Shown here piece after piece: positions 27,659-36,057 of a DNA stretch of 64,000 nucleotides. Each line of letters opens with the position of its first letter. Within the stretch, counting starts at the first letter, position 1. The DNA lies in contig JAZUIV010000017.1 of NCBI GenBank assembly GCA_045642485.1, forward strand, positions 124,001 to 188,000, in the 5' to 3' direction. This DNA comes from Cacconaster sp045642485. GTDB taxonomy: Bacteria > Bacteroidota > Bacteroidia > Bacteroidales > UBA932. Position numbers and translations under genes: made by a program. Under the pieces are notes generated by a model, which had not been told where the DNA came from, did not search any database, and saw only the letters and a program-made list of their open reading frames with translations.

Positions 27659-28024
27659 ATGAGCAGTACGGTAGAGAAAGGGAGGATTGCGGAGGATATG
27701 GCGCTGAAGTTTCTTCAGGACAAAGGGTTGTGGTTGAAGGAGAGAAACTTCAGATACGGGCACAGGGAGATAGACCTTATTATGGAGAGTCACAAGAAGC
27801 TGCACATCATCGAGGTCAAATCCCTTGACAGCAGATTCTCGGATAATCCCCTGGAAAAGGTCGATCAGAGAAAACGACGCCTTCTTGTCTCCGCCGCCGG
27901 CCGATACGCAGCCCTGCACCGCGTTGTGAAAGAGATTCAGTTCGACGTGGTCTCCGTTTTGAAAAAGGGAACAGAATTTGAACTGGAGTATCTTCCAAAT
28001 GCATTTTATCCGATATATCATTGA
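27659..28024 (+). CDS. YraN/UPF0102 family nuclease-like protein
   Basis: A 121-residue protein of the UPF0102 (YraN) family, a PD-(D/E)xK-fold group related to Holliday-junction resolvases; the cellular role is not settled. Visible motifs: KGRIAEDMALKFLQDKG, the fold residues in REIDLIMES and IIEVKSLDSRF (Asp, then Glu-x-Lys), and QFDVVSV near the end. A TTG-initiated extension to 27617 is in frame but would start inside the promoter; ATG 27659 is the likely start. It precedes the mannose-1-phosphate guanylyltransferase gene by 12 bp. Confidence 0.88.
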   Translation: MSSTVEKGRIAEDMALKFLQDKGLWLKERNFRYGHREIDLIMESHKKLHIIEVKSLDSRFSDNPLEKVDQRKRRLLVSAAGRYAALHRVVKEIQFDVVSVLKKGTEFELEYLPNAFYPIYH

Positions 28025-28036
28025 ATTCCAATCTAT

Positions 28037-29140
28037 ATGGAAAAGAAAAATACCTATTGTATAATAATGGCTGGAGGAATCGGCAGCCGTTTCTGGCCTA
28101 TGAGCCGTACCGACCGTCCCAAACAGTTCATTGACATTCTGGGCCTGGGCAAGACATTCATCCAGCTGACCTGGGAGCGTTTTGCGCGCATAGTCCCCGA
28201 AGAGAACATAATCGTCGTGACAGCAAGCCGTTACTACGACCTGCTTGTCGAGCAGATTCCTCAAATCAGAAAGGAGAATATCCTGCTTGAGCCCTACAAG
28301 AGGAACACCGCCCCCTGTATCGCATACGCAACCTGCAAAATCCTTGCACGTAACCCCGAGGCCACCGTGGTGGTGACTCCCGCCGACCATTACATCGTCA
28401 AGGAGGATTTGTTTGTCAGCACGGTCAACGCAGCGCTGGAGCAGGCCTCATCGACAGATTACCTTTACACCATAGGCATCGAACCCACTCACCCCGAGAC
28501 CAATTTCGGTTACATACAGGCAAACAAGTCCGTAAAAAGGAGTGCCGACGGGCACACTTTCTTTCAAGTCAAGACCTTTACTGAGAAGCCCGATGCCCAG
28601 ATGGCGCAAATTTTCATTGACACAGGGGAATTCTACTGGAATTCAGGTATTTTCATCTGGAATCTGAAGGCCGTCAGCGCGGAACTGGAAAGATGCCTTC
28701 CCGAAGTGACAACTCTGTTCAGGGGCGGCGAGAAAGTGTACGACACCCCCGAAGAGAAAGACTTCATACTTCGTGTCTATGAGGACTGCCCCTCAATCTC
28801 AGTCGACTACGGTGTTATGGAAAAGACCGACAAGGCCTGGATGGTGCCCGCATCTTTCGGATGGAGCGACGTGGGGACCTGGGGATCCATCTACGAGCGT
28901 TCCCCCAACAAGGACTCGAACGGCAATATCCTGTACTGCCCCTCCTCTATGATTGACGACGTGAAAGGCTCCGTAATCCGCGAGAGCGACCCCGACAAGC
29001 TGGTTGTCGTACGTGGCATTGAAAATATGATGGTAGTGGATATGGAGGACGTCCTTCTGATTTGCCCCCGCTCCGACAAAGCCATAAAGGATGTGGTCAC
29101 CGACCTTGCAATGAAAGACAAAGCGGACAGGTATCAGTAA
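28037..29140 (+). CDS. manC: Mannose-1-phosphate guanylyltransferase
   Basis: Makes GDP-mannose from mannose-1-phosphate and GTP, feeding polysaccharide and GDP-fucose synthesis. The 367-residue protein covers the nucleotidyltransferase domain plus a left-handed beta-helix C-terminus, and lacks the fused isomerase domain of longer ManC/AlgA proteins. Motifs: IIMAGGIGSRFWPMSRTDRPKQF at the start (pyrophosphorylase signature with Lys), EPYKRNTAPCIAYA, TPADHYI, FTEKPD and GWSDVGTW. It follows yraN by 12 bp; pheS begins 38 bp beyond with its own -7 box. Confidence 0.93.
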   Translation: MEKKNTYCIIMAGGIGSRFWPMSRTDRPKQFIDILGLGKTFIQLTWERFARIVPEENIIVVTASRYYDLLVEQIPQIRKENILLEPYKRNTAPCIAYATCKILARNPEATVVVTPADHYIVKEDLFVSTVNAALEQASSTDYLYTIGIEPTHPETNFGYIQANKSVKRSADGHTFFQVKTFTEKPDAQMAQIFIDTGEFYWNSGIFIWNLKAVSAELERCLPEVTTLFRGGEKVYDTPEEKDFILRVYEDCPSISVDYGVMEKTDKAWMVPASFGWSDVGTWGSIYERSPNKDSNGNILYCPSSMIDDVKGSVIRESDPDKLVVVRGIENMMVVDMEDVLLICPRSDKAIKDVVTDLAMKDKADRYQ

Positions 29141-29148
29141 TTTTTTAC

Positions 29149-29156
29149 TACATTTG
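29149..29156 (+). promoter_or_regulatory. Predicted -7 box of pheS
   Basis: TACATTTG matches TAnnTTTG and ends 22 bp before the pheS ATG. A -33 TTTG is not evident. Confidence 0.5.
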
Positions 29157-29178
29157 CGGACAAAATAAGGAAGAAGAG

Positions 29179-30213
29179 ATGATTTCCAACGAGAAAATTG
29201 AAGAACTTACCAGATCGCTGGCTGAATTGAAAGCCGCAAAGGAACAGGAAATAGAAGAACTGAGAATCAAATGGCTTGGAAAGAAAGGCGAGATTACACA
29301 GCTTTTTGAAGAATTCCGCGGGGTATCTCCCGATCAAAAGAAAGAATTCGGGCAGAAGCTGAACGCCCTGAAGAATGCCGCAGTCGCCCGCATAGAGGAG
29401 ATGAAGGCATCCCTGAACGCCATCGCCGACGCATCGTCCGCATCCTTCGACCTGACAAAGCCGGGAGATATAATGGACCTCGGTGCCCGCCACCCCATCT
29501 CCATCACCAGAGAGGAAATCATTTCAATTTTCAGGAAATTCGGTTATTCAGTCGCCGAAGGGCCTGAAATTGAGGATGACTGGCACGTGTTCGGTGCACT
29601 GAACTTCCCTCCCGAGCACCCTGCCCGCGATATGCAGGACACTTTCTTCGTAGCCCCCGAAGGGGACAATCCCATCCTCCTGCGTACCCACACCTCCTCC
29701 GTCCAGGTACGGACTATGGAAAAGTCCGAACTCCCGATAAGGGTTATCTGTCCCGGTCGCGTATTCCGCAACGAGGCGATTTCCGCCAGGGCGCACTGCA
29801 TCTTCCATCAGGTGGAAGGACTCTATATCGACAAAAACGTCTCCTTTGCAGATTTGAAGCAGGCCATCCTGCTCTTCGCCCGCGAGATGTTCGGTCCAGA
29901 CACTCAAATCAGGATGAGACCCTCTTATTTCCCTTTCACCGAGCCTTCCGCCGAAGTTGACGTAAGTTGTAACATCTGCCACGGCAAGGGGTGCAATATC
30001 TGCAAGGGGACCGGCTGGCTGGAGATTCTCGGGTGCGGTATGGTTGACCCCAACGTCCTGAAGGCCAGTGGTATTGACCCCGAAGTCTATAGCGGTTTCG
30101 CTTTCGGTATGGGTATCGAGCGCATCGCGATGCTCAAGTGGCAGGTGAAGGACCTCCGCCACTATTTTGAGAACGACATCCGCTTCCTCAAGGAATTCGA
30201 GACTGTCATCTAG
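29179..30213 (+). CDS. pheS: Phenylalanyl-tRNA synthetase alpha subunit
   Basis: Catalytic subunit of the alpha2-beta2 enzyme that charges tRNA-Phe. The 344-residue protein has the N-terminal coiled coil (1-90, IEELTRSLAELKAAKEQE), class II motif 2 around ICPGRVFRNEAISARAHCIFHQ, and motif 3 FGMGIERIAML at the end. A NICHGKGCNICKGTGW segment (four Cys) is a small insertion seen in many bacterial PheS. The frame is open upstream to 29062 but that would overlap manC; ATG 29179 gives the normal start. pheT is not adjacent in this window. Confidence 0.96.
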   Translation: MISNEKIEELTRSLAELKAAKEQEIEELRIKWLGKKGEITQLFEEFRGVSPDQKKEFGQKLNALKNAAVARIEEMKASLNAIADASSASFDLTKPGDIMDLGARHPISITREEIISIFRKFGYSVAEGPEIEDDWHVFGALNFPPEHPARDMQDTFFVAPEGDNPILLRTHTSSVQVRTMEKSELPIRVICPGRVFRNEAISARAHCIFHQVEGLYIDKNVSFADLKQAILLFAREMFGPDTQIRMRPSYFPFTEPSAEVDVSCNICHGKGCNICKGTGWLEILGCGMVDPNVLKASGIDPEVYSGFAFGMGIERIAMLKWQVKDLRHYFENDIRFLKEFETVI

Positions 30214-30238
30214 GCCCGTATTGACTTACGGACGAAGG

Positions 30239-31189
30239 ATGGAAAAGAGATACAATCAACTTGTCGATTTTTACAAGTCCAGATACGGGTGCCGGCTTCA
30301 GAAGCTGGTGGTGGATGCAGGGTTCACCTGTCCCAACAGGGACGGCACCATTTCGCGCGGCGGATGCACCTTCTGCGACAACAACGCATTCCACCCGAAC
30401 TACAGCACCCCGGACAAGACAATAACGGAACAACTCTCGGAAGGGGTGGAGTTCCACCGGAGAAGATATCCCAGAGCGACCAAATATCTCGCTTATTTCC
30501 AGCCCTATTCAAATACATATGCTCCTCTGGAGACTCTCAGGGTCCGCTATGAGGAAGCTCTTTCTTTCCCGGATGTAGTGGGGCTGGCGATAGGGACCAG
30601 GCCCGACTGTGTCGATGAGGAGAAATTGGACTATCTGGAAAGTCTCGTTAAGGAAGAAGGGAAGGTTGTTTTTCTTGAATTCGGCATTGAGTCCTGCTAT
30701 GACACCACTCTTGAGCATATCAACAGAGGCCATACCTTCGACCAGGCTCGATGGGCCGTTGAGGAGGCATCTTCCCGAAGCATCCTCACAGGAGCCCATT
30801 TCATCTTCGGGCTTCCGGGAGAAACGACGGAAATGATGCTTGAGGGGGCGGAGAAGATCAATTCCCTCCCCCTTGACAGCGTGAAGTTCCATCAGCTTCA
30901 GATTATAAAGGGGACCCGTATGGAGGAGGAATTCCGTAAATGTCCGGAGAGGTTCGTCACCTGGACTCTCGATGAATACATCGATTTCTTCATCGATTTC
31001 CTCGAAAGGCTCCGTCCCGACCTTATGATAGAGAGGTTTGCGGGTGAGGTCCCTCCTCGTTACGTCAACTCAACCCCTTGGGGCCTTGTCCGCAACGTCG
31101 AATTGCTGAGAATGCTGGAGAAAAGGCTTGCCGAACGCAATACCCGCCAGGGCCGCTTGCAAATACGCGTTTCTACGAAAAATGTGTAA
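30239..31189 (+). CDS. TIGR01212/YhcC-type radical SAM protein
   Basis: A 316-residue radical SAM protein of the YhcC group; the substrate is unknown. The cluster cysteines show the spacing of that group, CPNRDG followed by GGCTFC (one Cys, about 11 residues, then CxxC), rather than CxxxCxxC. Later motifs: YFQPYSNTYAP, GTRPDCVDEEKLDYL, LEFGIESCYDTTLEHINRGH and HFIFGLPGET. The frame extends upstream to 30167 but ATG 30239, 25 bp after pheS, gives the usual MEKRYNQLVDFY start. It is probably cotranscribed with pheS. Confidence 0.9.
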   Translation: MEKRYNQLVDFYKSRYGCRLQKLVVDAGFTCPNRDGTISRGGCTFCDNNAFHPNYSTPDKTITEQLSEGVEFHRRRYPRATKYLAYFQPYSNTYAPLETLRVRYEEALSFPDVVGLAIGTRPDCVDEEKLDYLESLVKEEGKVVFLEFGIESCYDTTLEHINRGHTFDQARWAVEEASSRSILTGAHFIFGLPGETTEMMLEGAEKINSLPLDSVKFHQLQIIKGTRMEEEFRKCPERFVTWTLDEYIDFFIDFLERLRPDLMIERFAGEVPPRYVNSTPWGLVRNVELLRMLEKRLAERNTRQGRLQIRVSTKNV

Positions 31190-31194
31190 ATTTG
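31187..31194 (+). promoter_or_regulatory. Predicted -7 box of the NlpC/P60 gene
   Basis: TAAATTTG overlaps the stop region of the radical SAM gene and ends only 4 bp before the next ATG, so the transcript would be leaderless or nearly so. No good -33 box is seen. Confidence 0.45.
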
Positions 31195-31198
31195 AGAT

Positions 31199-32101
31199 AT
31201 GAAACGATTAACTTTACTCCTTCTGCCGGTATTGCTTTGCCCGGTCTTTGCTTTCGCCGACGATAATTTCGCCGTGGCGGTACAATCTGTTGTCAATATG
31301 CGTGAACATCCTGATTATGACAAGGAAATGGGGACACAAGTCCTGATGGGCACGGTAGTGAAAATCCTGGGCCGCGACGAAAAACAGGACTGGTACAGAA
31401 TCGAAAGCCCTGACGGATACAAGGCCTGGTGTCACGCGATGTCCATAAAAGAATTGGACGGCACACAGTTGGATGAGTGGAATTCGGAGCGAAAGATTAT
31501 CGTCACCGCTCCATACACTTTCTTTCTTGAAAAGCCTAAAAGAGGATCGAAGCACGTTTGTGACGGATGCATAGGATGCAAGGCCATCTTCAGGGGGTAT
31601 AAAGGCCATTATATCGCCGTTACGCTCCCTTCCGGGAAAGAGGCTTTCGTCCCCAAATCGGACGTTATGCTTCTGGACAGATGGGAAAAGACCCTCCCTT
31701 CAACAGAAGCTCTGCCGCAGTCAATCATCAGGACGGCGGAGATGTTCCTCGGGGTACCGTATCTCTGGGGAGGAACATCCATAAAAGGCGTTGACTGCAG
31801 CGGTTTCACCCAGCAGGTGTTTGCATTGAACGGCATTGCCCTGCAGAGAAACGCCTCAGCACAGGCCCGTGAAGGAGAGGAAGTTGACATTTCCCAGGGC
31901 CTTCAGAATCTCAAGGTAGGGGACCTTCTCTTCTTTGCTAGGACAAGAGAAGACGGGAGCGCCCGAATCAACCACGTCGCCATCTACATCGGAGGAGGGA
32001 AAATCATCCAGTCCTCCTATTGTGTCAGAATCAACAGTCTGATTGAGGGCACTCCCGACTTCTATCCGCGCAAGGTTTACGCGGCCAGAAGAATGTTCTG
32101 A
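31199..32101 (+). CDS. NlpC/P60 (C40) peptidase with two SH3-like domains
   Basis: A secreted murein endopeptidase of 300 residues expected to cut the gamma-D-Glu-diamino acid bond of peptide stems. A signal peptide covers 1-20 (MKRLTLLLLPVLLCPVFAFA). Two SH3-like domains follow (about 25-90 and 98-160), then the C40 domain: catalytic Cys200 in GGTSIKGVDCSGFTQ, His259 in INHVAIYIGGG, and a polar third residue further on. The second SH3-like domain holds three cysteines in VCDGCIGCKA (121, 124, 127), unusual for this fold and possibly a disulfide or metal site. It may be leaderless (see the box at 31187). Its stop is 4 bp from the convergent small gene. Confidence 0.9.
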   Translation: MKRLTLLLLPVLLCPVFAFADDNFAVAVQSVVNMREHPDYDKEMGTQVLMGTVVKILGRDEKQDWYRIESPDGYKAWCHAMSIKELDGTQLDEWNSERKIIVTAPYTFFLEKPKRGSKHVCDGCIGCKAIFRGYKGHYIAVTLPSGKEAFVPKSDVMLLDRWEKTLPSTEALPQSIIRTAEMFLGVPYLWGGTSIKGVDCSGFTQQVFALNGIALQRNASAQAREGEEVDISQGLQNLKVGDLLFFARTREDGSARINHVAIYIGGGKIIQSSYCVRINSLIEGTPDFYPRKVYAARRMF

Positions 32102-32105
32102 GAAG

Positions 32106-32381
32106 TTACTGCTTTGCCTGCTCGCTGAGCTTCTTGCAAAGAGCGTCGAGACCTTCAACGAGGTCCTTGCCTACCTGTTTGTACCACGCCTTGAGGTTGG
32201 CACCCTTCTCGGGGTGATTGACCTTTGCGTAAAGTTCATCGCCAAGTTCGACTGCCTCGTTGATGAGAGCCTCGACCTTGTCATAACCTTTCTCTTCGTG
32301 GAACATTGCAAACAGCATGCAGTCATCGATAAAATCGCTGATGAAGTAGTTGATATCCTTCTTTATTACTCTGAGATTCAT
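32106..32381 (-). CDS. Small conserved-looking protein, function unknown
   Basis: A 91-residue soluble, acidic and probably all-helical protein (MNLRVIKKDINYFISDFIDDC at the start, helices rich in Glu, Lys and Leu to the end). I do not recognise a named domain. It starts 22 bp after the pnp stop on the same strand with no terminator between, so it is probably made from the rpsO-pnp transcript. The reading frame has the codon use of its neighbours and spans the whole gap, which supports a real gene. Confidence 0.75.
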   Translation of the reverse strand: MNLRVIKKDINYFISDFIDDCMLFAMFHEEKGYDKVEALINEAVELGDELYAKVNHPEKGANLKAWYKQVGKDLVEGLDALCKKLSEQAKQ

Positions 32382-32403
32382 AGTATTTGTGTTTTATTCG
32401 TTG

Positions 32404-34704
32404 TTATTCTCTGTCTCTGCGGGGTCCGCGAGGTCCGCGGCGATCTCCTCTGTCCCCTGAAGGACGGCGGGGTCCGCGATGGTCACCACTGAAGTGACGG
32501 TCTGAAGATGCGGGGCGGGGTCTGCGCTCGGGCTCCACATAGCCTTCGGGTTTGGGGAGAAGAGCACGGCGGCTCAGGCGGAGTTTTCCGCTCTTGGCAT
32601 CGATTTCAAGCAGTTTCACGTCAACTTCGTCACCTTCCTGGAGAATGTCCTCGACTTTCTCGGTCTTGGCCCAGTCAAGTTCGGAAATATGGAGAAGTCC
32701 TTCCTTGCCGGGAAGAATCTCCACGAAAGCACCGAATTCGAGGATGCTGGTCACCTTGCCGTGATACACTTCGTTCACTTCGGGAACGGTGGTGATTGCC
32801 TTAATCTTGGCAAGGCAGGTATCCATAGCTTCCTTATTGTCGCCGAAGATGTCAACCACACCGATAGCGTTACCCTGATCATCCTTCTGCTCGTCAATGG
32901 TAATCGTGCAGCCTGTCTCTTTCTGCATACCCTGGATGGTCTCGCCTCCCTTTCCGATGATTGCACCGATGAATTCACCGGGAACCTGGATCTGGATGAT
33001 GCGGGGCACGAAGGGTTTGTAGTCATCGCGAGGCTTGTCGATGGTCTTCATCATCTCGCCCATAATGTGCATACGTCCGCGACGTGCCTGCTCAAGAGCC
33101 TTTTCGAGAACGTCATAGCTCAGGCCATCAACTTTGATGTCCATCTGGGTGGCGGTGATACCGTCGGCTGTACCGGTAACCTTGAAGTCCATATCTCCGA
33201 GGTGGTCCTCGTCACCGAGGATGTCGGTAAGAATGGCATATCGGTCATTGGGGTGCTCTGCATCTGTAATGAGACCCATTGCAACACCTGCCACAGGCTT
33301 CTTGATCTTGACGCCGGCATCCATAAGGGCGAGGCATCCGCCGCAGACTGAAGCCATTGAGGAACTTCCGTTTGATTCGAGGATATCGCTCACCACGCGG
33401 ATTGCATAGGGGTTTTCTGGAGCCATAGGAATGACCGGCTTGAGAGCACGCATCGCAAGGTTGCCGTGACCGATCTCACGACGGCCCACGCCACGCTGAC
33501 TCTTTGCTTCTCCCGTTGCAAAAGGAGGGAAGTTGTAGTGAAGGACAAACTGCTGGTCATCCTGAATGAGAACTTCGTCCATCTCCTTCATATCCATCTT
33601 GGTACCGAGGGTTACAGTAGCGAGGGACTGAGTCTCTCCGCGGGTAAAGATGGCGCTTCCGTGAGCGCAGGGGAGATAATCGACTTCACACCAGATGGGG
33701 CGGACCTGGTCGCATACGCGGCCGTCGAGGCGGATATGCTCATCCAGAATCATATTGCGCATAGCCTCTTTCTCCTCTGCGTGATAGTAACGGCTTATCA
33801 GGGCGACTTTCTGAGCATATTCCTCTTTTTCCTCAGCAGTCTGAGGCTCGGGAATGGTGGCGATGAAGTCTGCCTTTATTGCCTCGAAACCCTCTTCACG
33901 CTCGTGTTTGGGCTTGGCAGCCTTTGCCAGGGCATAGCACTTGGGATAGCAGAAATCGTGAACCGCAGCCTTGAGTTCTTCGTCTTCAAGGTCGTGAGGA
34001 TAATCCCTCTTATTGACATCCGTACCCAGTTCGGCCATAAGTTCCTTCTGGACACGGCAGTGTTTCTTGATCTCTTCGTGAGCGAACTTGATGGCTCCGA
34101 GCATAACGCTTTCGGGAACCTCGTTCATCTCGCCTTCCACCATCATAATGTTCTCCTCGGTAGCGGCAACCATCAGTTCAAGGTCGGCGTTCTTCTGCTC
34201 GGAGAAGGTGGGGTTGATAACATATTCACCGTTGATACGGCAGACGCGAACCTCTCCGATAGGACCTCCGAAAGGAAGGTCGCTAGTTGCAAGGGCGCAG
34301 GATGCCGCAAGGCCGGCAAGTGCGTCGGGCTGGATATCCTTCTCCGCAGAGATAAGGGTCACGTTCACAAATACCTCAAGGTGGAAATCATCGGGCCAGA
34401 GAGGACGGATAGGTCTGTCTATCAATCTGGAAATAAGAATTTCATAATCTGAGGACTTGCCCTCTCTCTTCATAAAGCCGCCGGGAAAACGTCCCGCGGA
34501 ATAGTACTTTTCCTTATAGTCAACGGTAAGGGGCATGAAGTCTGTCCCTTCCTTGACCTCTTTAGCTGCGCAGACTGTGGCCAGGAGCATAGTCCCTCCC
34601 ATCTTGACTACAGCTGAACCGTCGGCCTGCTTGGCCAGTTTGCCGGTTTCAATCTCAATTGTTCTACCATCAGCCAGTTGGATGGTTTTCTTTATAATAT
34701 TCAT
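32404..34704 (-). CDS. pnp: Polyribonucleotide nucleotidyltransferase (PNPase)
   Basis: 3'-to-5' phosphorolytic exoribonuclease of mRNA decay. The 766-residue protein has two RNase PH domains (about 1-140 and 310-540; GGTMLLATVCAAKE, RPLWPDDFH, RGVGRREIGHGNLA), a KH domain (IIQIQVPGEFIGAIIGKGGE), an S1 domain (VYHGKVTSILEFGAFVEILPG) and a basic Arg/Gly-rich tail of about 35 residues (GDRGDRRGPRGPRRDRE). The tail is an extension beyond E. coli PNPase and is likely disordered and RNA-binding. ATG 34704 is chosen because upstream codons lie within the terminator hairpin. It follows rpsO as in many bacteria. Confidence 0.97.
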   Translation of the reverse strand: MNIIKKTIQLADGRTIEIETGKLAKQADGSAVVKMGGTMLLATVCAAKEVKEGTDFMPLTVDYKEKYYSAGRFPGGFMKREGKSSDYEILISRLIDRPIRPLWPDDFHLEVFVNVTLISAEKDIQPDALAGLAASCALATSDLPFGGPIGEVRVCRINGEYVINPTFSEQKNADLELMVAATEENIMMVEGEMNEVPESVMLGAIKFAHEEIKKHCRVQKELMAELGTDVNKRDYPHDLEDEELKAAVHDFCYPKCYALAKAAKPKHEREEGFEAIKADFIATIPEPQTAEEKEEYAQKVALISRYYHAEEKEAMRNMILDEHIRLDGRVCDQVRPIWCEVDYLPCAHGSAIFTRGETQSLATVTLGTKMDMKEMDEVLIQDDQQFVLHYNFPPFATGEAKSQRGVGRREIGHGNLAMRALKPVIPMAPENPYAIRVVSDILESNGSSSMASVCGGCLALMDAGVKIKKPVAGVAMGLITDAEHPNDRYAILTDILGDEDHLGDMDFKVTGTADGITATQMDIKVDGLSYDVLEKALEQARRGRMHIMGEMMKTIDKPRDDYKPFVPRIIQIQVPGEFIGAIIGKGGETIQGMQKETGCTITIDEQKDDQGNAIGVVDIFGDNKEAMDTCLAKIKAITTVPEVNEVYHGKVTSILEFGAFVEILPGKEGLLHISELDWAKTEKVEDILQEGDEVDVKLLEIDAKSGKLRLSRRALLPKPEGYVEPERRPRPASSDRHFSGDHRGPRRPSGDRGDRRGPRGPRRDRE

Positions 34705-34728
34705 ATCGTCTTGAAATGTTCCTATAAA

Positions 34729-34754
34729 AAAGGCCGCAATCATAGGCGGCCTTT
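34729..34754 (-). terminator. Terminator/attenuator between rpsO and pnp
   Basis: A 9-bp stem (AAAGGCCGC with GCGGCCTTT) and an 8-nt loop are followed on minus by a T run. It lies 17 bp after the rpsO stop and before pnp, so it would reduce read-through into pnp, like the E. coli arrangement. Confidence 0.8.
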
Positions 34755-34771
34755 CAACTCTATTTCCTTTA

Positions 34772-35047
34772 CTATCGGCGGAGGTTGAGAGCCTTCACGA
34801 TAGCTCTGTATCTCTCAATGTCAGTCTCCTTCAGGTAGTCGAGCATCTTGCGGCGCTTACCGATAAGACGCTGCATCGCACGCTGTGTGCCGACGTCCTT
34901 CTTGTTGGATTTGAGGTGACCTGTCAAATGAGCGATACGGTAGGAAAACAAGGCAATCTGGCTCTCGGGGGAACCAGTGTCTACATTAGACTTTCCGTAC
35001 TGCGAGAAAATCTCTTGCTTCTTGTCTGCATTCAAATATTCAGCCAT
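34772..35047 (-). CDS. rpsO: 30S ribosomal protein S15
   Basis: Primary binder of the 16S rRNA central domain. The 91-residue protein has the full four-helix S15 sequence: DTGSPESQIALFSYRIAHLTGHLK, DVGTQRAMQRLIGKRRKMLDYL, and ends ALNLRR. Length is typical. It has a promoter at 35092-35122 and a terminator downstream before pnp. Confidence 0.98.
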   Translation of the reverse strand: MAEYLNADKKQEIFSQYGKSNVDTGSPESQIALFSYRIAHLTGHLKSNKKDVGTQRAMQRLIGKRRKMLDYLKETDIERYRAIVKALNLRR

Positions 35048-35091
35048 TGTGCAAAAAATTAATAATTAAACAGTTCCGCTTTTGCGGTCTG

Positions 35092-35122
35092 CAAAGGTAA
35101 CTAATATTTTTAACTCTGCAAC
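35092..35122 (-). promoter_or_regulatory. Promoter of rpsO
   Basis: On minus, TACCTTTG (35099-35092) lies 19 bp from GTTG (35122-35119), a one-base variant of the TTTG box. The leader would be about 40 nt. Confidence 0.6.
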
Positions 35123-35130
35123 TTTTTGTT

Positions 35131-35161
35131 GTTGCTAATTTGCAACTTTTACTTAACTTTG
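35131..35161 (+). promoter_or_regulatory. Promoter of tRNA-Pro
   Basis: GTTG at 35131-35134 and TAACTTTG at 35154-35161 are 19 bp apart; the -7 box ends 17 bp before the tRNA. It is back to back with the rpsO promoter. Confidence 0.65.
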
Positions 35162-35178
35162 CTGTCCCTAAAGGGAAT

Positions 35179-35252
35179 CGGGAAGTGGCGCAGTTGGCTA
35201 GCGCGCTGCGTTCGGGACGCAGAGGTCGGGTGTTCGAGTCACCTCTTCCCGA
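35179..35252 (+). tRNA. tRNA-Pro (anticodon CGG)
   Basis: A 74-base cloverleaf: acceptor CGGGAAG/CTTCCCG, D arm GCGC/GCGC, anticodon stem CTGCG/CGCAG around TTCGGGA, T arm GGGTG-TTCGAGT-CACCT, discriminator A. The anticodon CGG reads CCG (Pro). CCA is not encoded. It borders the accessory island that follows. Confidence 0.96.
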
Positions 35253-35329
35253 CTATAATTAGGGGCGCTGCCCCCTACCCCGCCGCTCCGTGCGGCTATC
35301 CCGCTGGGCTACCCTGCCCGCACTCCGCT

Positions 35330-35351
35330 AGCGCCTGATGGCGCTTTTTTT
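35330..35351 (+). terminator. Terminator after tRNA-Pro
   Basis: AGCGCC-TGAT-GGCGCT followed by a T run. Between the tRNA and this hairpin (35253-35329) is GC-rich sequence with a small GGGGC/GCCCC hairpin and no gene. Confidence 0.75.
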
Positions 35352-35353
35352 AT

Positions 35354-35578
35354 TTATGGATGGAACTCCTGAGCCAATTCCTCAACAATGTAATTGTCTC
35401 CGAAAAGATAGAGCCCGGTTTTCTCATCGTGGAAACGCCGACAGGTATTGCTCTTATAAAAGATGTCCAACGCATCTGTCACAGAAATGTGGAAGCGCTC
35501 CGACATCTTGACCACGATACACCCTATCCGGTTCCAGCGGATGATATTGCGTACCTGCCTGTGCTCTTCTTCGCTCAT
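35354..35578 (-). CDS. DUF3791 family small protein
   Basis: A 74-residue helical protein resembling DUF3791 (MSEEEHRQVRNIIRWNRIG, then a helix and YIVEELAQEF at the end). No function is established. Its ATG overlaps the stop of the DUF3990 gene by 4 bp, and another DUF3791-like gene lies on the far side of DUF3990. The regular 4-bp overlaps suggest coupled translation and a complex. Its terminal segment lies close to the tRNA-Pro terminator on the opposite strand. Confidence 0.8.
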   Translation of the reverse strand: MSEEEHRQVRNIIRWNRIGCIVVKMSERFHISVTDALDIFYKSNTCRRFHDEKTGLYLFGDNYIVEELAQEFHP

Positions 35579-36057
35579 AATGCAATCACCTCCTTGAATG
35601 ACAGATATTTCTCAACAACTTCCTGATTCAGGATACAAATCTGGTTGTTCGGTTTATGTTCCGAAAGACGGGTTAGAGCCGTCTCTTCATCCATCAAACC
35701 CAGCGAATAAAGATTGACTGTATCGACGACTCGGTCATTGGCAATACCGCCCTCAATAATATCATAATCAGACCAGGGTTTCAGGCCATTCCGACTGTCA
35801 ACGATAAAATGAAGCCAGGCCCTGTCGTAAACCGGAAAGAGCAGATAACGATACTCCTTGATGGCCGGCTCTTTGTCAAACTCATAGACATTCAACATTT
35901 CCGGCTCTTTGCGTGAATCTGCCTGACGGGCCGCCCATTCCTCAGCCTGTTCCCGCAAATCCGTCAAATAGAATCCCTTTCCGAAATCCAAGTCCGCCCT
36001 GCCGAAATCACACAGCGGATGTTCCACCCGTATGGTCGCTCCGTGATAAAGTATCAT
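35575..36057 (-). CDS. DUF3990 protein, possible ADP-ribosyltransferase-like toxin
   Basis: A 160-residue protein of the DUF3990 family. It starts MILYHGATIRVEHPL and has DLDFGKGFYLTDLREQAEEWA near residues 25-45, a pattern (His-Gly near the start, Gly-x-Gly-Phe-Tyr-x-Thr, then Ala-x-x-Trp-Ala) typical of ADP-ribosyltransferase-fold families. Whether it is catalytic is not known. ATG 36057 is chosen because it forms an ATGA overlap with the upstream stop; a TTG extension to 36072 is unlikely. Sitting between two small DUF3791 genes in an accessory island suggests a toxin-antitoxin or defence module, but that is inference. Confidence 0.8.
   Translation of the reverse strand: MILYHGATIRVEHPLCDFGRADLDFGKGFYLTDLREQAEEWAARQADSRKEPEMLNVYEFDKEPAIKEYRYLLFPVYDRAWLHFIVDSRNGLKPWSDYDIIEGGIANDRVVDTVNLYSLGLMDEETALTRLSEHKPNNQICILNQEVVEKYLSFKEVIAL

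Noticed and set aside
33466..34452. 328-codon frame antisense to pnp
   Set aside because: Shadow frame inside an essential conserved gene.
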